A stretch of 64,000 nucleotides of DNA from CAVVEC01 sp963770485. Lineage in GTDB: Bacteria > Acidobacteriota > Terriglobia > Terriglobales > Acidobacteriaceae. A program made the position numbers and the translations under genes. The notes beneath the pieces were generated by a model that saw nothing but the letters and a program-made list of their open reading frames with translations, did no database searches and was not told the DNA's origin. The DNA lies in NCBI GenBank assembly GCA_963770485.1, contig CAVYPX010000016.1, positions 806,001 to 870,000 on the forward strand, in the 5' to 3' direction. This document shows, piece after piece, positions 16,625 through 26,873 of this stretch; position 1 is the first letter of the stretch; the number at the start of each line of letters is the position of its first letter.

Positions 16625-19600
16625 CTACTGGACAGTCAGAGTAAGCGGGTTCGCATTCGTGTTGACGCTGCCCCCGGTCCCATTGACCGTGACGGTGTAA
16701 GTGCCAGCGGGAGTACCACCGGTGCCCCCTCCTCCGCCACTGCCGCCGCAGGCGGCCATGAACATCAGTCCGGACAGCACCAGACAAATGAGCAGCAAGC
16801 CTAGCAGCTTCTTTTTGCGAGATCCCGCGGAAGACAATCCCGCCCCTAAGAACGCCATTGCACCAATCGGAAGCAGCAAGGCGTAGAACGGTCCTGAGCG
16901 GCGCATCGAAGGCGGCGTCAGCTGCCCCGAAGTCCCAGTAGTACTGACCGTCAGGGTCGAAGTGCCGACTCCGTTACCCAACGTGATGCCGCCAAAGGAG
17001 CAAACAGGCCCCAAAGACACCACGGGAGTAATGCTGCTGCAAGAGAGAGCAACATTCTGCGGGTTGAGACCACCTGTTGGAGTAATAGTGATGGTAGAAG
17101 TGGCCGACCCGCCGGGTGAAACCGACGCGGGTGAAAGTGCAGAAGCCGCGAGGGTGAAGCTCGCGTTGCCGTTGAAGGTCGCGGTCACGAGCTGGTTCGA
17201 ATTCAGAGTCAGGGTGCATGTTGACGTGCCTGTGCAAGCCCCGCTCCAGCCGCCAAAGGTCGAGCCCGTGGCCGGAGTCGCCGTCAGTTTCACCTGTGTG
17301 CCGTTCGTAAAGCTGGAGAAGCAAGTGCCCGGGCAGTTGATACCGCTCGGGGCGCTCTTCACGGTACCCGCACCTGCACCCGCCACGGTTACTGAAATCT
17401 GTGACAGGTTCGCTGCGTTCCCCGAGTATCTGACCACAAAAGCGTCCGGGCAAGTTACGCCTATGTTATTGATCGTGCAGCTCGGCGGAGGCGAAACACC
17501 TGCATTCAGGCTCTTATCGAACGCAGATGGAGTTGTAGGGAAGTTAGAAGAATTCGTGTCGCCGGTGACGTCGATGTTGCCCGAGCCGTCCAGCGCCAGA
17601 GCCCCTCCGATCACGTCCTCGTCGCCCGAGCCTCCCAGGAAGGTGGAGAAGGGAAGGCTAAGCGCCGAGCCGGTCCAGTTGAGCTGGCTCACGAATGCAT
17701 CGGTGTCAAACTGGCTGGAATTCCCACCGCCAAAGCGCTGCGTGGCATCCACTTGCGGGAAATTCGCCGAGGTGGTTGCGCCCGTGATGTAAGCGTTGTC
17801 GCTGGAATCGAGCGCGATGGAGGCAGCGAAGTCGGAGCCGCTACCGCCAAGGTAGGTGGAATAGACTAGCGCCGTTCCCAAGGGATTCAGCTTGGTGACA
17901 AAGGCATTCGCCGTGCCGCCGAGGGTGGCCTGGTAAGCGCTCTGAAGCGGAAACAGGGTGGAGGAGGTCTGACCGGTAACATAGGCGTTCCCAGCAGAGT
18001 CCGCCGTGATCGCCGAGGCGAGGTCGGATAGCTCGCCGCCGAGGTAGGTCAGGTAGACGTAATTCCCCGTGTTGGTTGGAGTAAACGAGCCCACAAAGGC
18101 ATCATCGAAATAACTGGACCCGTTAAAGTTGCAATTGCCGTCGGTGCCGCACTTAGTCTGAAACGCGCCCGAAGTAAAGGGAAGATCGATGGAGATGGTT
18201 TCACCGCTCACATACACGGTGCCGCCGCCAACCGACTGCCACGCGACTCCAGTCGCGAGGTCGCCGTTGCTTCCCCCTAGGTAGCTCATGATCAGGTATG
18301 CGCTGCCGGCGGAGTTCAGTTCGGCGATGAACCCGTCATCTGCGCCGTTGGCGCCTTGACCGAGGTTCAAAGCTGAGCCGCCAGGCAAGAAGTTTATAAC
18401 CGGGAGGCCAGCGTCAAAAGTCTCACCGACCACGTACACGTCTAGACTGGAATCCACCGCCAAAGCAAGGCCAGTCGTGCTGTCGGTGCCGGCGCCACAA
18501 TTCGCATCGGTAATAAAGGTCGCCCAGGTGATACCGGAGCCGGTGGGCGTAAGCTTGGCGGCGAAACCGTCATTGCTGCCGTTACTCCCACCACCACAAA
18601 AAGTGGTTTGCGCCGCGCCGTTCGTCACAGGGAAATCGGTGGAATCGGTGATCCCGGCGACGTAGATGCCGGTGCTGTCCACGGCGACCGCCGTCCCATC
18701 GTCACCGTTCGTGCCACCGAAGGTTGTGGTGAATCCTAACGTCCCCGAGGAAGTGATCTGGGTCAGAAAAACGTCATAGCTGCCGCCGTTCGTGCCCGAG
18801 CTGTCGGGAAAGTCCTGTGAGCCGGTCTGTCCAGTCACATAGATGTTCCCGCCGGCATCCACGGCAAGGCCTTGGCCTTCATCTTCCCCGCTTCCGCCGA
18901 GGTAGGTGGAAAATGTAATCGCAGGATCGATCACCAGTTGCCGCGTCCGGTCGTAAGGGCCGAGAGCAAGACTGACTTTGTTCTTACCGTTCACTACAAA
19001 CCGCGCGTTCACGGGCTGGCGGGCACCGTTCTTTTCCTGGAAGGCGACCGGGTGGATCACACGGAGTTCGCCAGCCGCTGAACTGAGTACGAGGTCGCCA
19101 GATTCTTCCGTTCGCATTCGCTTGGCACCGCTGAAACCAAGCTGGATCGGGTCAGGGTTCGCTCCCGTGTTCACCACAAAGTCGAATTCCAACTGGCGCG
19201 CGCCATGGAAGACCATATCCACGCCCGGATACATGTCTCGATAAAGGACTTGCGAGTACAGCGGTATGTCTGTATGCCAATTCTTCGGATCCCGACCGAT
19301 CAGGTAGTTCTTTTTCCCTGGCTGCGGGTCCTCTGCTGTTACCATCGGCTGGGGATTCGCGCCCAGCATCCGCATGCGGAGACTTGCTACAGAATTCCGG
19401 TGCGACTCCCGCCTCTGCTGCTGCTGGCGGATCGCTTTCATGATCTTGGAAGGGCCCATGCGTTTGTGCATCAAAGCCTCCGCGAGCGACGAACCCTTGT
19501 GCTTCGGCGTCATGCTGAACACCGCTTCACCCGAGGTCAGAAACAACGTGTACCCCTGGCCGCGGGCTAAATATTTCACCCGCGCGTCGGTCTGGCCCTG

Positions 19601-19864
19601 ATTGGCTTCGAAGGCCATGGGCTGATTTCCGTAGGCCGCCAGCACGCGCTGCTCGGCCGATTTCGTCAGCGAAGATTCTGGAATGGGTTTTCCGCTTACC
19701 AGTTGAAGGGATTGTGGAGGAGCAGAACTCCGTCCGGCTGCGGCGCTCATCAAATGGCGGTCATGAAGGGTCGCCGTGCACACCGCCAGAACCGCGCTGG
19801 CAATCAGGGAACATAACAGAACTAAGACTAAACCCGGCCTTCCGGTGGGCTGCTTCGCTTTCAT
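16625..19864 (-). CDS. SBBP-repeat secreted protein
   Basis: A 1079-residue exported protein. A signal segment (LVLVLLCSLIASAVLAV) covers about residues 12-29. An N-terminal domain of DUF7948 type follows (PMAFEANQGQTDARVKYLARGQGYTLF onwards to about 300). Then come SBBP repeats of about 50 residues (FSTYLGGSGEDEGQGLAVDAGGNIYVTGQT and at least eight more), a predicted beta-propeller. Near 850-920 there is an InlB-B-like module (GWSGACTGTSTCTLTLNSNQLVTATF), then an Ig-like segment, and finally two hydrophobic stretches with KKK between them. The last reads LMFMAACGG, followed by a Gly-rich linker and a beta-strand tail. Start ATG 19864 has GGAGAT upstream. Function unknown; surface adhesion or carbohydrate contact is a guess. 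Confidence 0.9.
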   Translation of the reverse strand: MKAKQPTGRPGLVLVLLCSLIASAVLAVCTATLHDRHLMSAAAGRSSAPPQSLQLVSGKPIPESSLTKSAEQRVLAAYGNQPMAFEANQGQTDARVKYLARGQGYTLFLTSGEAVFSMTPKHKGSSLAEALMHKRMGPSKIMKAIRQQQQRRESHRNSVASLRMRMLGANPQPMVTAEDPQPGKKNYLIGRDPKNWHTDIPLYSQVLYRDMYPGVDMVFHGARQLEFDFVVNTGANPDPIQLGFSGAKRMRTEESGDLVLSSAAGELRVIHPVAFQEKNGARQPVNARFVVNGKNKVSLALGPYDRTRQLVIDPAITFSTYLGGSGEDEGQGLAVDAGGNIYVTGQTGSQDFPDSSGTNGGSYDVFLTQITSSGTLGFTTTFGGTNGDDGTAVAVDSTGIYVAGITDSTDFPVTNGAAQTTFCGGGSNGSNDGFAAKLTPTGSGITWATFITDANCGAGTDSTTGLALAVDSSLDVYVVGETFDAGLPVINFLPGGSALNLGQGANGADDGFIAELNSAGSAYLIMSYLGGSNGDLATGVAWQSVGGGTVYVSGETISIDLPFTSGAFQTKCGTDGNCNFNGSSYFDDAFVGSFTPTNTGNYVYLTYLGGELSDLASAITADSAGNAYVTGQTSSTLFPLQSAYQATLGGTANAFVTKLNPLGTALVYSTYLGGSGSDFAASIALDSSDNAYITGATTSANFPQVDATQRFGGGNSSQFDTDAFVSQLNWTGSALSLPFSTFLGGSGDEDVIGGALALDGSGNIDVTGDTNSSNFPTTPSAFDKSLNAGVSPPPSCTINNIGVTCPDAFVVRYSGNAANLSQISVTVAGAGAGTVKSAPSGINCPGTCFSSFTNGTQVKLTATPATGSTFGGWSGACTGTSTCTLTLNSNQLVTATFNGNASFTLAASALSPASVSPGGSATSTITITPTGGLNPQNVALSCSSITPVVSLGPVCSFGGITLGNGVGTSTLTVSTTGTSGQLTPPSMRRSGPFYALLLPIGAMAFLGAGLSSAGSRKKKLLGLLLICLVLSGLMFMAACGGSGGGGGTGGTPAGTYTVTVNGTGGSVNTNANPLTLTVQ

Positions 19865-20190
19865 ATCTCCTCCGAGGAGTCAATTTGGTGAGATTGTCTG
19901 GTCCAGTGTGGCCGGTGATGCACCGGCACAGCGGTCTTCCGACCCTGGTTGAAACCCGCCTCAGCGCTGGAAGTTGTTAACCGGAGTATGGCCCGGAAAA
20001 ATAAGCTTGTCAACGCAACGGCACGGCGTTGGCAGTAACCTACTCGGCTCCTGCTGAACTGGGATGGCGCTGCCAGACTTGCGTTGTGACGCCGGGCAAA
20101 TCGCAACACGAACGGCCTGACTTTCGTAACTCTTCGTCCATTTCTCCGCAGATTAAAATTCGTGAAGTGGCCTCAGCCGAGTCAAACCGC

Positions 20191-22242
20191 ATGAATCAGC
20201 AGGCGTTCCAGGAAGTGAATCAGAACAGCCCCGAGGCGATTCCTGCCCCGATGCGCCACCACATCGAAGGCCAGGAATGGTGGCTATGGGGGTTAGCCGT
20301 TGCGGTCACGCTGGCCTTGACCGTTGGGATCATCTCCTTCACTTTCCCTTGGTATACCCGGGAGACGGATGCCGCGTATTGGTTTGATCTAAGGGAATGG
20401 GTACGCGGGCTGGCCGCTCTGGTATTGCTCTTTGATTTTTACGCGATTTATCAGCACCTGCAACTCCATCGCATTCGACGCCAACTAGCCGAGCGCGACC
20501 AGCTTTTTCAACTCATCAGTGAAAATGCCGCCGATATGATCGCGCTTGTCGATAGCGACGGCCGCCGCTTGTACAACAGTCCCGCATATCAAAAGGTTCT
20601 GGGTTATTCCGCCGAGGATTTGAAGACCGCTTCGTTCGAGCAAATTCACCCCGACGATCTGCCGCGCGTATTGAAAGCCGCGGAAAAAGCCCGGCTCACC
20701 GGCCGCGGGGAACAGTTGGAGTACCGGATACGTCATAAAGACGGGTCCTGGCGAACCCTGGAATCGACCGCGAGCGCGATCCGCAATGCAAAAGGGCAGA
20801 CCGACAAACTGGTCATCGTGAACCGCGACATCACCGAGCGCAAGCGGGCGGAGGAACTGCTCGCCCACAACGCATTCCACGACGGGCTTACCAGCCTGCC
20901 CAACCGCGCTCTCTTTCTGGACCGGCTGCAGCATGCTCTTACCCTCTCCAAAAGACACTCGAACTACAAATTCGCGGTGTTGCTCATCGATGTCGACGAA
21001 TTCAAAGTCATCAATGACAGCCTGGGACACACGGCTGGGGATGAGCTCCTGATTCAAGTCGGGCAAAGATTGAAGGAAGCAGTGCGGCGAGCCGATACCG
21101 TCTCGCGCCCGCGCAATGGCGGCGTACCTGACAAGCCCACCAATGACGACACCCTGGCCAGACTCGGCGGCGATGAATTCGCGATCCTTCTAGACGATAT
21201 CCGCGATCCCATTGAAGCCGTCCGCGTTGCCGAACGTATGCAAGCGGAACTGGCGACGCCCTTTGTGGTCAACCAGCAGGAAATCGTAATTTCGGCGAGC
21301 ATCGGCATCGCTTCCAGCACCACTCCTCACACCCAGGCGGAGGATCTGGTGCGCGACGCGGAGATCGCCATGTACCGCGCCAAGCGGGCAGGGAAGGCCC
21401 GTTGTGAAGTGTCTGACACCGCCATGCATGCCAATGCGGTGAAGCGGTTGCGGCTGGAGACCGACCTGCGCAAGGCTCTTGACCAGGGAGAATTCCGCGT
21501 TTTCTACCAGCCCATCGTGTCCTTGCGGAATGGCCAGATCACGGGCTTCGAGGCCCTGACGCGGTGGCAACGTCCGCAGGGCATACTTTCACCCATTGAG
21601 TTCATCGCAGTTGCGGAGGAGACCGGGCTTATCGTTCCCATGAATCGGCAACTGCTGCGCGAGGCCTGCCAACATCTCCGATCCTGGCAGTCTGAATTTC
21701 CTTCAAGCCCGCCCCTGACCATGAGCGTGAACATCACCCCCAGGGAGTTCGCTCAACCCGATTTAGCCAGCGAGATCGGCAAAATATTGGAGCAGACTGG
21801 TGTTGATCCGAGCTGCTTGCAACTGGAAATCATAGAAACGATCGCCATGGGCGATGCGGAAAAATCTGGTCACGTGCTGGCGCAATTGAAGGCACTCGGC
21901 GTTCGCTTGAGCATCGATGATTTTGGCACCGGATATTCCTCACTCAGCCGCTTGCGCCGGATGCCGGTGGACACTTTGAAAATCGATCGTGCCTTCATTA
22001 TGCATATGGACAGCGACCCGGAGAGCCGCGAGATCGTGCGGGTCATCATTATGCTTGCCCACAATCTCGGTTTGAAGGTCGTCGCCGAAGGAACGGAGAG
22101 CAAAGAGCACATCAACCTGCTCAAGCAACTCAGCTGCGAGATGGCACAGGGATACTTTTTCTCCCGGCCCGCCCCCGACCAGGATATGGTCAAACTGCTT
22201 GCCAGCAACCGCAGTGCTGAAGCCGTGTCCGCCGGACGTTAG
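20191..22242 (+). CDS. PAS-GGDEF-EAL cyclic di-GMP protein, membrane bound
   Basis: About 683 residues. Two transmembrane helices (residues ~30-52 and ~75-95) flank a short outer loop. A PAS domain lies at ~115-235 (ENAADMIALVDSDGRRLYNSPAYQKVLGYS). The diguanylate cyclase domain has an intact GGDEF at 326-330, and the phosphodiesterase domain has an intact EAL at 454-456 and DDFGTGYSS at 576-584. Both activities may therefore be present, or one may serve as a regulatory binding site. ATG 20191 is preferred because upstream codons from 20029 look non-coding. An Arg/Pro/Gly-rich insertion (SRPRNGGVPDKPTNDD) precedes the GGDEF motif. No partner gene is adjacent. Confidence 0.92.
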   Translation: MNQQAFQEVNQNSPEAIPAPMRHHIEGQEWWLWGLAVAVTLALTVGIISFTFPWYTRETDAAYWFDLREWVRGLAALVLLFDFYAIYQHLQLHRIRRQLAERDQLFQLISENAADMIALVDSDGRRLYNSPAYQKVLGYSAEDLKTASFEQIHPDDLPRVLKAAEKARLTGRGEQLEYRIRHKDGSWRTLESTASAIRNAKGQTDKLVIVNRDITERKRAEELLAHNAFHDGLTSLPNRALFLDRLQHALTLSKRHSNYKFAVLLIDVDEFKVINDSLGHTAGDELLIQVGQRLKEAVRRADTVSRPRNGGVPDKPTNDDTLARLGGDEFAILLDDIRDPIEAVRVAERMQAELATPFVVNQQEIVISASIGIASSTTPHTQAEDLVRDAEIAMYRAKRAGKARCEVSDTAMHANAVKRLRLETDLRKALDQGEFRVFYQPIVSLRNGQITGFEALTRWQRPQGILSPIEFIAVAEETGLIVPMNRQLLREACQHLRSWQSEFPSSPPLTMSVNITPREFAQPDLASEIGKILEQTGVDPSCLQLEIIETIAMGDAEKSGHVLAQLKALGVRLSIDDFGTGYSSLSRLRRMPVDTLKIDRAFIMHMDSDPESREIVRVIIMLAHNLGLKVVAEGTESKEHINLLKQLSCEMAQGYFFSRPAPDQDMVKLLASNRSAEAVSAGR

Positions 22243-22303
22243 AAAATCGTCCGCTTCTTGTTCAAGTACGTCGCCGCGCTGTTGAATTTCGTATTGGGTA
22301 GTT

Positions 22304-24079
22304 CTAGTGCAGCGATACTTTGCTTGCCGTGCTGGTGGAAATAGTGAACTTCACCCACACGATCTTTGGGGTTGAGTCGTAGTACCAACCTTCCTGGGCG
22401 TTCTGGAAATCTGTCCATGAGAAGTATTCGGTTTCTCTCGTTCCATCGCGGGTCACGCTGGTCGGACGCACTTTTTGCAGGTTAAGCTTAAGAATGTATT
22501 CCCGAGACGTGAGCTGACCCTGATAGCTCCCAACCGCAGCAGCAATGGCCAGCGATTCATGCCCGCCGGCATTATTGGAAATAAACTGCGTCTTGGAGAA
22601 AGCGCCCGCAGCATACTGGTCGGTAACGCCGTCATCTTCGTACAACGTGTAGCTGGTCCTGCCAGCAGGGTAGATGTCGAGCGTCAACGGTGTGGCGGGC
22701 ACTTGATCGACCCATTGCATCGCTGGTCCCATTGGAATGATCGATCCCGCCTTGATGAATATCGGCTCCTCGTCGATCGGCGACGGCACGACGGGAGAAC
22801 TGCCGCCCTTGTAGACTTTACCCGTCCAATAGTCGACCCAATTCGATCCCGAGGGAAGGCGTACGGCGACCTTGGTCGTGCCCGACGAAGTGACCGGCTG
22901 CACCAGCATCTCACTAGACCCGGTTCCGTTCACGAGTTGGGTCGAACCAATCCACCAGACGGGATATTTGACCGGTTTCTCCTGGTACGCTCTTTGGGCG
23001 TTGGAATACCGGAAGGGCAAAAGTCGGTAGCGCAGTTGTGTATAGCTCGTAAAAATCTGTTGCGCTTGAGTTCCATAATCCCAGGGGAATCGCGTCTTCT
23101 TCGAGGTCGTTTTGGAGCCGAAGAATTCCTGGCAAGGAGTGAAACTCGTGTACTCCAGCCAGCGGATGTAGAGCTCGTCGGTGGGATCGTTGTGATATCC
23201 GCCGGTATCGCCGCACCAGTAGGCGGCGGTGGACGTCGTGTTCAGCTTGGAGGCAATCCGCATTTCCACCTGCAGTCCCGGCCAGGATGCGGTTGAATCT
23301 CCCGTCCACATTCCTGGTGTCTGGTCGTTACCGGGAGAGCCCTGGGTGTGAGTGAGAATGAAGCCGCGGCCTCCGTTGGCGCTCGCCGACATATTCCAGG
23401 CTGTGCCGTGGTACAAGCTCCGATAGTGGCCCTGATCATTGTCCCCATCATCGAGCACGCCGGCGCGAGGATAGCCGCCGCCGGTATCCAGCTTGAAGAA
23501 GCTCAGTCCCATGTCAACTAAAGGCTGATTCAGGCTCTGCCACCAAGAAACGGTCCCTGGATTGGTATAGTCGAACGCGCCGGTAAACTTGTTCCCGTGC
23601 CAGCCTCCGGCGTTCACTACTTGACCATTGGTATTGTCCACGAAGAGCTGGTTACTGACTCCGTAGTTGAAATAGGAGCAGCCCTGGTCCATCCAGGGCC
23701 ACTCCCAGACGCCGAACCCGAAGTGGTTCTGGCGCAGTGTGCTGATCATTGTCGCCGGATCGGAAAACTGCGAGGGATCGAACTGGAAGCAGATGTAGTT
23801 TTGTGGCTGCCCGCGGTAGCTGGCGCTTAGCCAACTGGAGTCGATCCAGTAGAGATCGCCGCTGTAATTGGCTCGAAGCTGATTCATGTCGCTCAGCACT
23901 CCGGCCTGATCGTGATAGCTGCCGAAAAGCACGCCCAACGCCCACTTGGGAGGCAGTTTGGGATTGCCGTTGAAGCTGCCGCGACGGTCGCCGCTCGAGT
24001 CGGCGCTGGCAGTCTGCCCGAAGCTGATCGCCGAGCTCAGCAGGCACAACAGCAAGAGATAGGAGGCGGTTCGATGCAT
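22304..24079 (-). CDS. Glycoside hydrolase family 31, exported
   Basis: About 591 residues beginning with a signal peptide (MHRTASYLLLLCLLSSAISF, cleavage near GQTASA). The catalytic nucleophile region is FFKLDTGGG with Asp198, and the likely acid/base is Asp261 in GDSTASWPGL, the spacing expected for GH31. A C-terminal beta-sandwich carries DIYPAGRTSYTLYEDDG, typical of GH31 alpha-glucosidases and alpha-xylosidases. The N-terminal beta domain usual in this family is reduced, so specificity cannot be predicted. A longer in-frame start at 24205 lacks signal-peptide character and was rejected. It is convergent with the GGDEF-EAL gene. Confidence 0.88.
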   Translation of the reverse strand: MHRTASYLLLLCLLSSAISFGQTASADSSGDRRGSFNGNPKLPPKWALGVLFGSYHDQAGVLSDMNQLRANYSGDLYWIDSSWLSASYRGQPQNYICFQFDPSQFSDPATMISTLRQNHFGFGVWEWPWMDQGCSYFNYGVSNQLFVDNTNGQVVNAGGWHGNKFTGAFDYTNPGTVSWWQSLNQPLVDMGLSFFKLDTGGGYPRAGVLDDGDNDQGHYRSLYHGTAWNMSASANGGRGFILTHTQGSPGNDQTPGMWTGDSTASWPGLQVEMRIASKLNTTSTAAYWCGDTGGYHNDPTDELYIRWLEYTSFTPCQEFFGSKTTSKKTRFPWDYGTQAQQIFTSYTQLRYRLLPFRYSNAQRAYQEKPVKYPVWWIGSTQLVNGTGSSEMLVQPVTSSGTTKVAVRLPSGSNWVDYWTGKVYKGGSSPVVPSPIDEEPIFIKAGSIIPMGPAMQWVDQVPATPLTLDIYPAGRTSYTLYEDDGVTDQYAAGAFSKTQFISNNAGGHESLAIAAAVGSYQGQLTSREYILKLNLQKVRPTSVTRDGTRETEYFSWTDFQNAQEGWYYDSTPKIVWVKFTISTSTASKVSLH

Positions 24080-24621
24080 TTTTCGACTACCCGTAAGGCT
24101 GCCAGTACTGGGCCCGCGCCATGCCTTGCCGCAATGGGTTCGGCCCGATTTCGCCGGCCAGAAGGAGAGCGGAGACATTATCGACGCAATCGCGCGGCGA
24201 ATCAAGAGTCAGATTGCCGGGGAAACAGTTCTGTTTTTTCGGCTAACCATTCCAATCGCCTAATTTCGACCAGGGCGCAAGAATGGAAGTGGGGACGGAA
24301 CTCGAAACATAGAGCACTCGCCAGGATCGGTCACCGCCGATTCCGAAACGCGCGCTGCAAATCTCCACCAGGACCGGCGGCAGAGTGGAAAGATTTGAGC
24401 AAAGCCCTTGGGGAAAACGCGGGCCGCCCAATGTGCATCCCTTTGCATGTTTTGCGAACAATCTTGCAAGAATTCGCCGCCGGGCATCGAAATGGACCCG
24501 TCGGTCTTAATTCAGGAGCACGTACGGCAAGATACGAATCTCAACGACGGCGTATTATGAACCGTGCTTTTTCAGGCCTGGCGAGGTAGAATACTGTCCC
24601 ATCGCGCCTGGTTCTGCGCCT
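24080..24621. other. Divergent intergenic region, no gene recognised
   Basis: A 542-base region between the GH31 gene and the PQQ-like gene, which point away from it. It should contain both promoters. Reading frames here lack export signals, start sites and codon character, and I see no strong repeat. Confidence 0.45.
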
Positions 24622-26610
24622 ATGTCCTCTGTTTACTCGATTCGTTTCCCTTCCGCAGCTATCTTGGCCGCGGTCTTGCTGTCCCTGTTCCCCGTCATCA
24701 GCGCGCAAGGAGCCACACCTTCCTCGCCGCAGGACGTTTTGACCTACCACGGCGACAATCTGCGCACCGGATGGTTTTCTCACGAAACCCAGTTGACCGC
24801 GAGCAATGTGAACTCGCAGTCTTTCGGGTTGCTTCAAGTCGTTCCCCTGGACGGGCGCGTGGACGCCGAACCTCTCGTAGTGATGCAACAAGCGATTGCG
24901 GGCAGTGGCGTTCACAACGCCGTCTACGTCGCGACCGAAAACGATAGGGTTTATGCCATCGATGCCGATGATGGCTCGATTCTTTGGCAGCGGAGCTTCG
25001 GACACCCAGTCCCGTACGAATACAAGAACTACGACGACAACATCTTCCCGGTGATGGGTATTCTCGGGACTCCGGTAATCGATCGTAGTGCCGGTGCGAT
25101 TTACTTCGTCGCCGACTCCTTCAACGGTCATGCGGACACCTTTTACCTCCATGCCGTCTCGCTGAGCGACGGCAGCGACCTCATCAAGGCCGTACCTATT
25201 AGCTTCACCGACCTTGTGCGCGGCGGGAAAAAGTGGACGTTTAATGCGAAGTACCAGCTACAGCGCGCCGGCTTGCTGAAAGTCAACGGCAGCATTTATG
25301 TAGCATTCGGCAGCAACGGTGATATTGACTCGGAGGCGGCGCGCGGCACTCTCTTGCGCTACGATGCGGCGACTCTGAAGCAGCTCAGCGGCCAGATTAT
25401 CAACAAGCGTTACCAGCCTGTTGTCCCTTACTATCTCTCCTCCATCTGGCAATCCGGTTATGCTCCGGCTGCTGACGCGAATGGTGACATTTATTTCTCC
25501 ACTGGCAATAGCGACCCCAGCAAGCCCAGTTATTCCGCCCTCAACCGGCCGGACAGCGCCATTCATCTGTCTGGCGATCTGAGCACTCTGCTCGATAGTT
25601 TTACCACCTACAATTACTTCCATCTCGATCAAGGCGACGTCGACGTGGGCTCAGGCGGAATGCTTCTGCTGCCCGATCAGCAGGGGTCTATCCCGCATTT
25701 CGCGGTGGCGGGGGGCAAGGACGGACGCGCCTTTCTTCTGAACCGCGATAACCTTGGCGGCTACACCGCGGGAGGCCCCGACAATGTCTTGCAGACGTTC
25801 TCGATGGGTTCTTGCTGGTGCGGTCCGGCGTATTTCGTTGGCTCCGACGGCCTGCCCTACGTTCTGACTGGCGGCGCCAACGGCGTAATCAGCTGGCAAC
25901 TCCAAACCACGCCCTCGGTTAAGTTGGTACAGGAAACCTCAACCGGCGGCAGGGCTGTGCGGGGCCTGCCCGACAATGGCGGAGTTCTCCCGGTGGTGTC
26001 CTCGAATGGAACGACGACGGGTTCCGGCGTCCTGTGGTTCGTGCAAAGACCCGTGACCTCGTCGGATAAAGATCCGGGCACGCCGGTCACGCTTTGGGCC
26101 TACGCCGCCTCGGATTTCACGCAGTCGCTGGTGTCTGTAGCTGCGGGCACTTGGACGCACGCGGTCGGCAGCAACGCCAACCTCGTCCCCACCGTTGCCA
26201 ACGGCAAAGTCTACGTGGCCAGCAACAAGCAACTGCAGATCTTCGGGCTGCTGCAGGCAAACTCGCGCCGGGCGGTCGTTCCCAAGCCCCTGACGCCATC
26301 CGCGCCTGCTGTAATCGCATGTACGCCGGAGTTGGTTCCGCTCGATGCCTTTGGCCGCGGAACCGCTGTGATACATGAGTTCTACGGAACTATCTGCCGG
26401 GTGGATGGCGCGGAATTGCATTTGTCGCTGCGCCGCGGCCGCTCCCTGGTTGTGGACACGAGCGAAGCCTTTGCAGAGCATCGGGAGATTCTGCTGACTC
26501 CGGGCAGGCCGGTGCACGTGCGTGCGACGATTGATGGCAAGGGCGTCGCCCACGCCCAGCAGATTTCTCGCTCGCACATCTTTTCCCCCCACACTCCGCC
26601 CGACCGCTGA
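24622..26610 (+). CDS. PQQ-like beta-propeller exported protein
   Basis: A 662-residue protein with a signal peptide (AAILAAVLLSLFPVISAQGA). The propeller region (about 40-560) has blades such as NAVYVATENDRVYAIDADDGSILWQRSFG and GTPVIDRSAGAIYFVADS, typical of PQQ_2/quinoprotein-like folds; the Trp-docking motifs are only partly kept. A separate C-terminal domain (about 575-650) reads as a small beta-barrel (VDGAELHLSLRRGRSLVVDTSEAF, PVHVRATIDGKGVAHAQQI), resembling DUF5666-type folds. Dehydrogenase activity is not demonstrated by any visible metal-binding motif, so a structural or binding role is as likely. Confidence 0.85.
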   Translation: MSSVYSIRFPSAAILAAVLLSLFPVISAQGATPSSPQDVLTYHGDNLRTGWFSHETQLTASNVNSQSFGLLQVVPLDGRVDAEPLVVMQQAIAGSGVHNAVYVATENDRVYAIDADDGSILWQRSFGHPVPYEYKNYDDNIFPVMGILGTPVIDRSAGAIYFVADSFNGHADTFYLHAVSLSDGSDLIKAVPISFTDLVRGGKKWTFNAKYQLQRAGLLKVNGSIYVAFGSNGDIDSEAARGTLLRYDAATLKQLSGQIINKRYQPVVPYYLSSIWQSGYAPAADANGDIYFSTGNSDPSKPSYSALNRPDSAIHLSGDLSTLLDSFTTYNYFHLDQGDVDVGSGGMLLLPDQQGSIPHFAVAGGKDGRAFLLNRDNLGGYTAGGPDNVLQTFSMGSCWCGPAYFVGSDGLPYVLTGGANGVISWQLQTTPSVKLVQETSTGGRAVRGLPDNGGVLPVVSSNGTTTGSGVLWFVQRPVTSSDKDPGTPVTLWAYAASDFTQSLVSVAAGTWTHAVGSNANLVPTVANGKVYVASNKQLQIFGLLQANSRRAVVPKPLTPSAPAVIACTPELVPLDAFGRGTAVIHEFYGTICRVDGAELHLSLRRGRSLVVDTSEAFAEHREILLTPGRPVHVRATIDGKGVAHAQQISRSHIFSPHTPPDR

Positions 26611-26873
26611 GGTTACCAGAGTGGTAGCACAGAGAGACCGCCCTGGGCTGAGTCAGCGGAAGCCCGGTTACCGGGTGGACTCGGGTAGCCGCAACGATCC
26701 GCCCGCGCTTGACGGAGCCGGCGATTTTCGCGTAATCTGGCGATAGAGTGATGGCGTCTCACGCGGCTAAGTGTTTGATAAATAGTGGTTTGACATATGT
26801 ATCGCAACTAACGAGGCCGCCGCGGGTTTCTAAATCTGACGCAAGAAAAAATCCCCAACGAGGTAAATGAGAA

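Noticed and set aside
19865..20190. Possible c-di-GMP riboswitch before the GGDEF-EAL gene or the SBBP gene
   Set aside because: I looked for the conserved GEMM core (GGACGCAAAGCC-like) on both strands and did not find it.
24080..24205. Longer start for the GH31 gene
   Set aside because: The extra 42 codons lack a signal peptide, while the ATG at 24079 begins a perfect one.
26761..26810. Promoter TTGATA with TATGTA before the small exported protein
   Set aside because: Spacing is only 15 bases and the boxes match weakly, so I did not list it.
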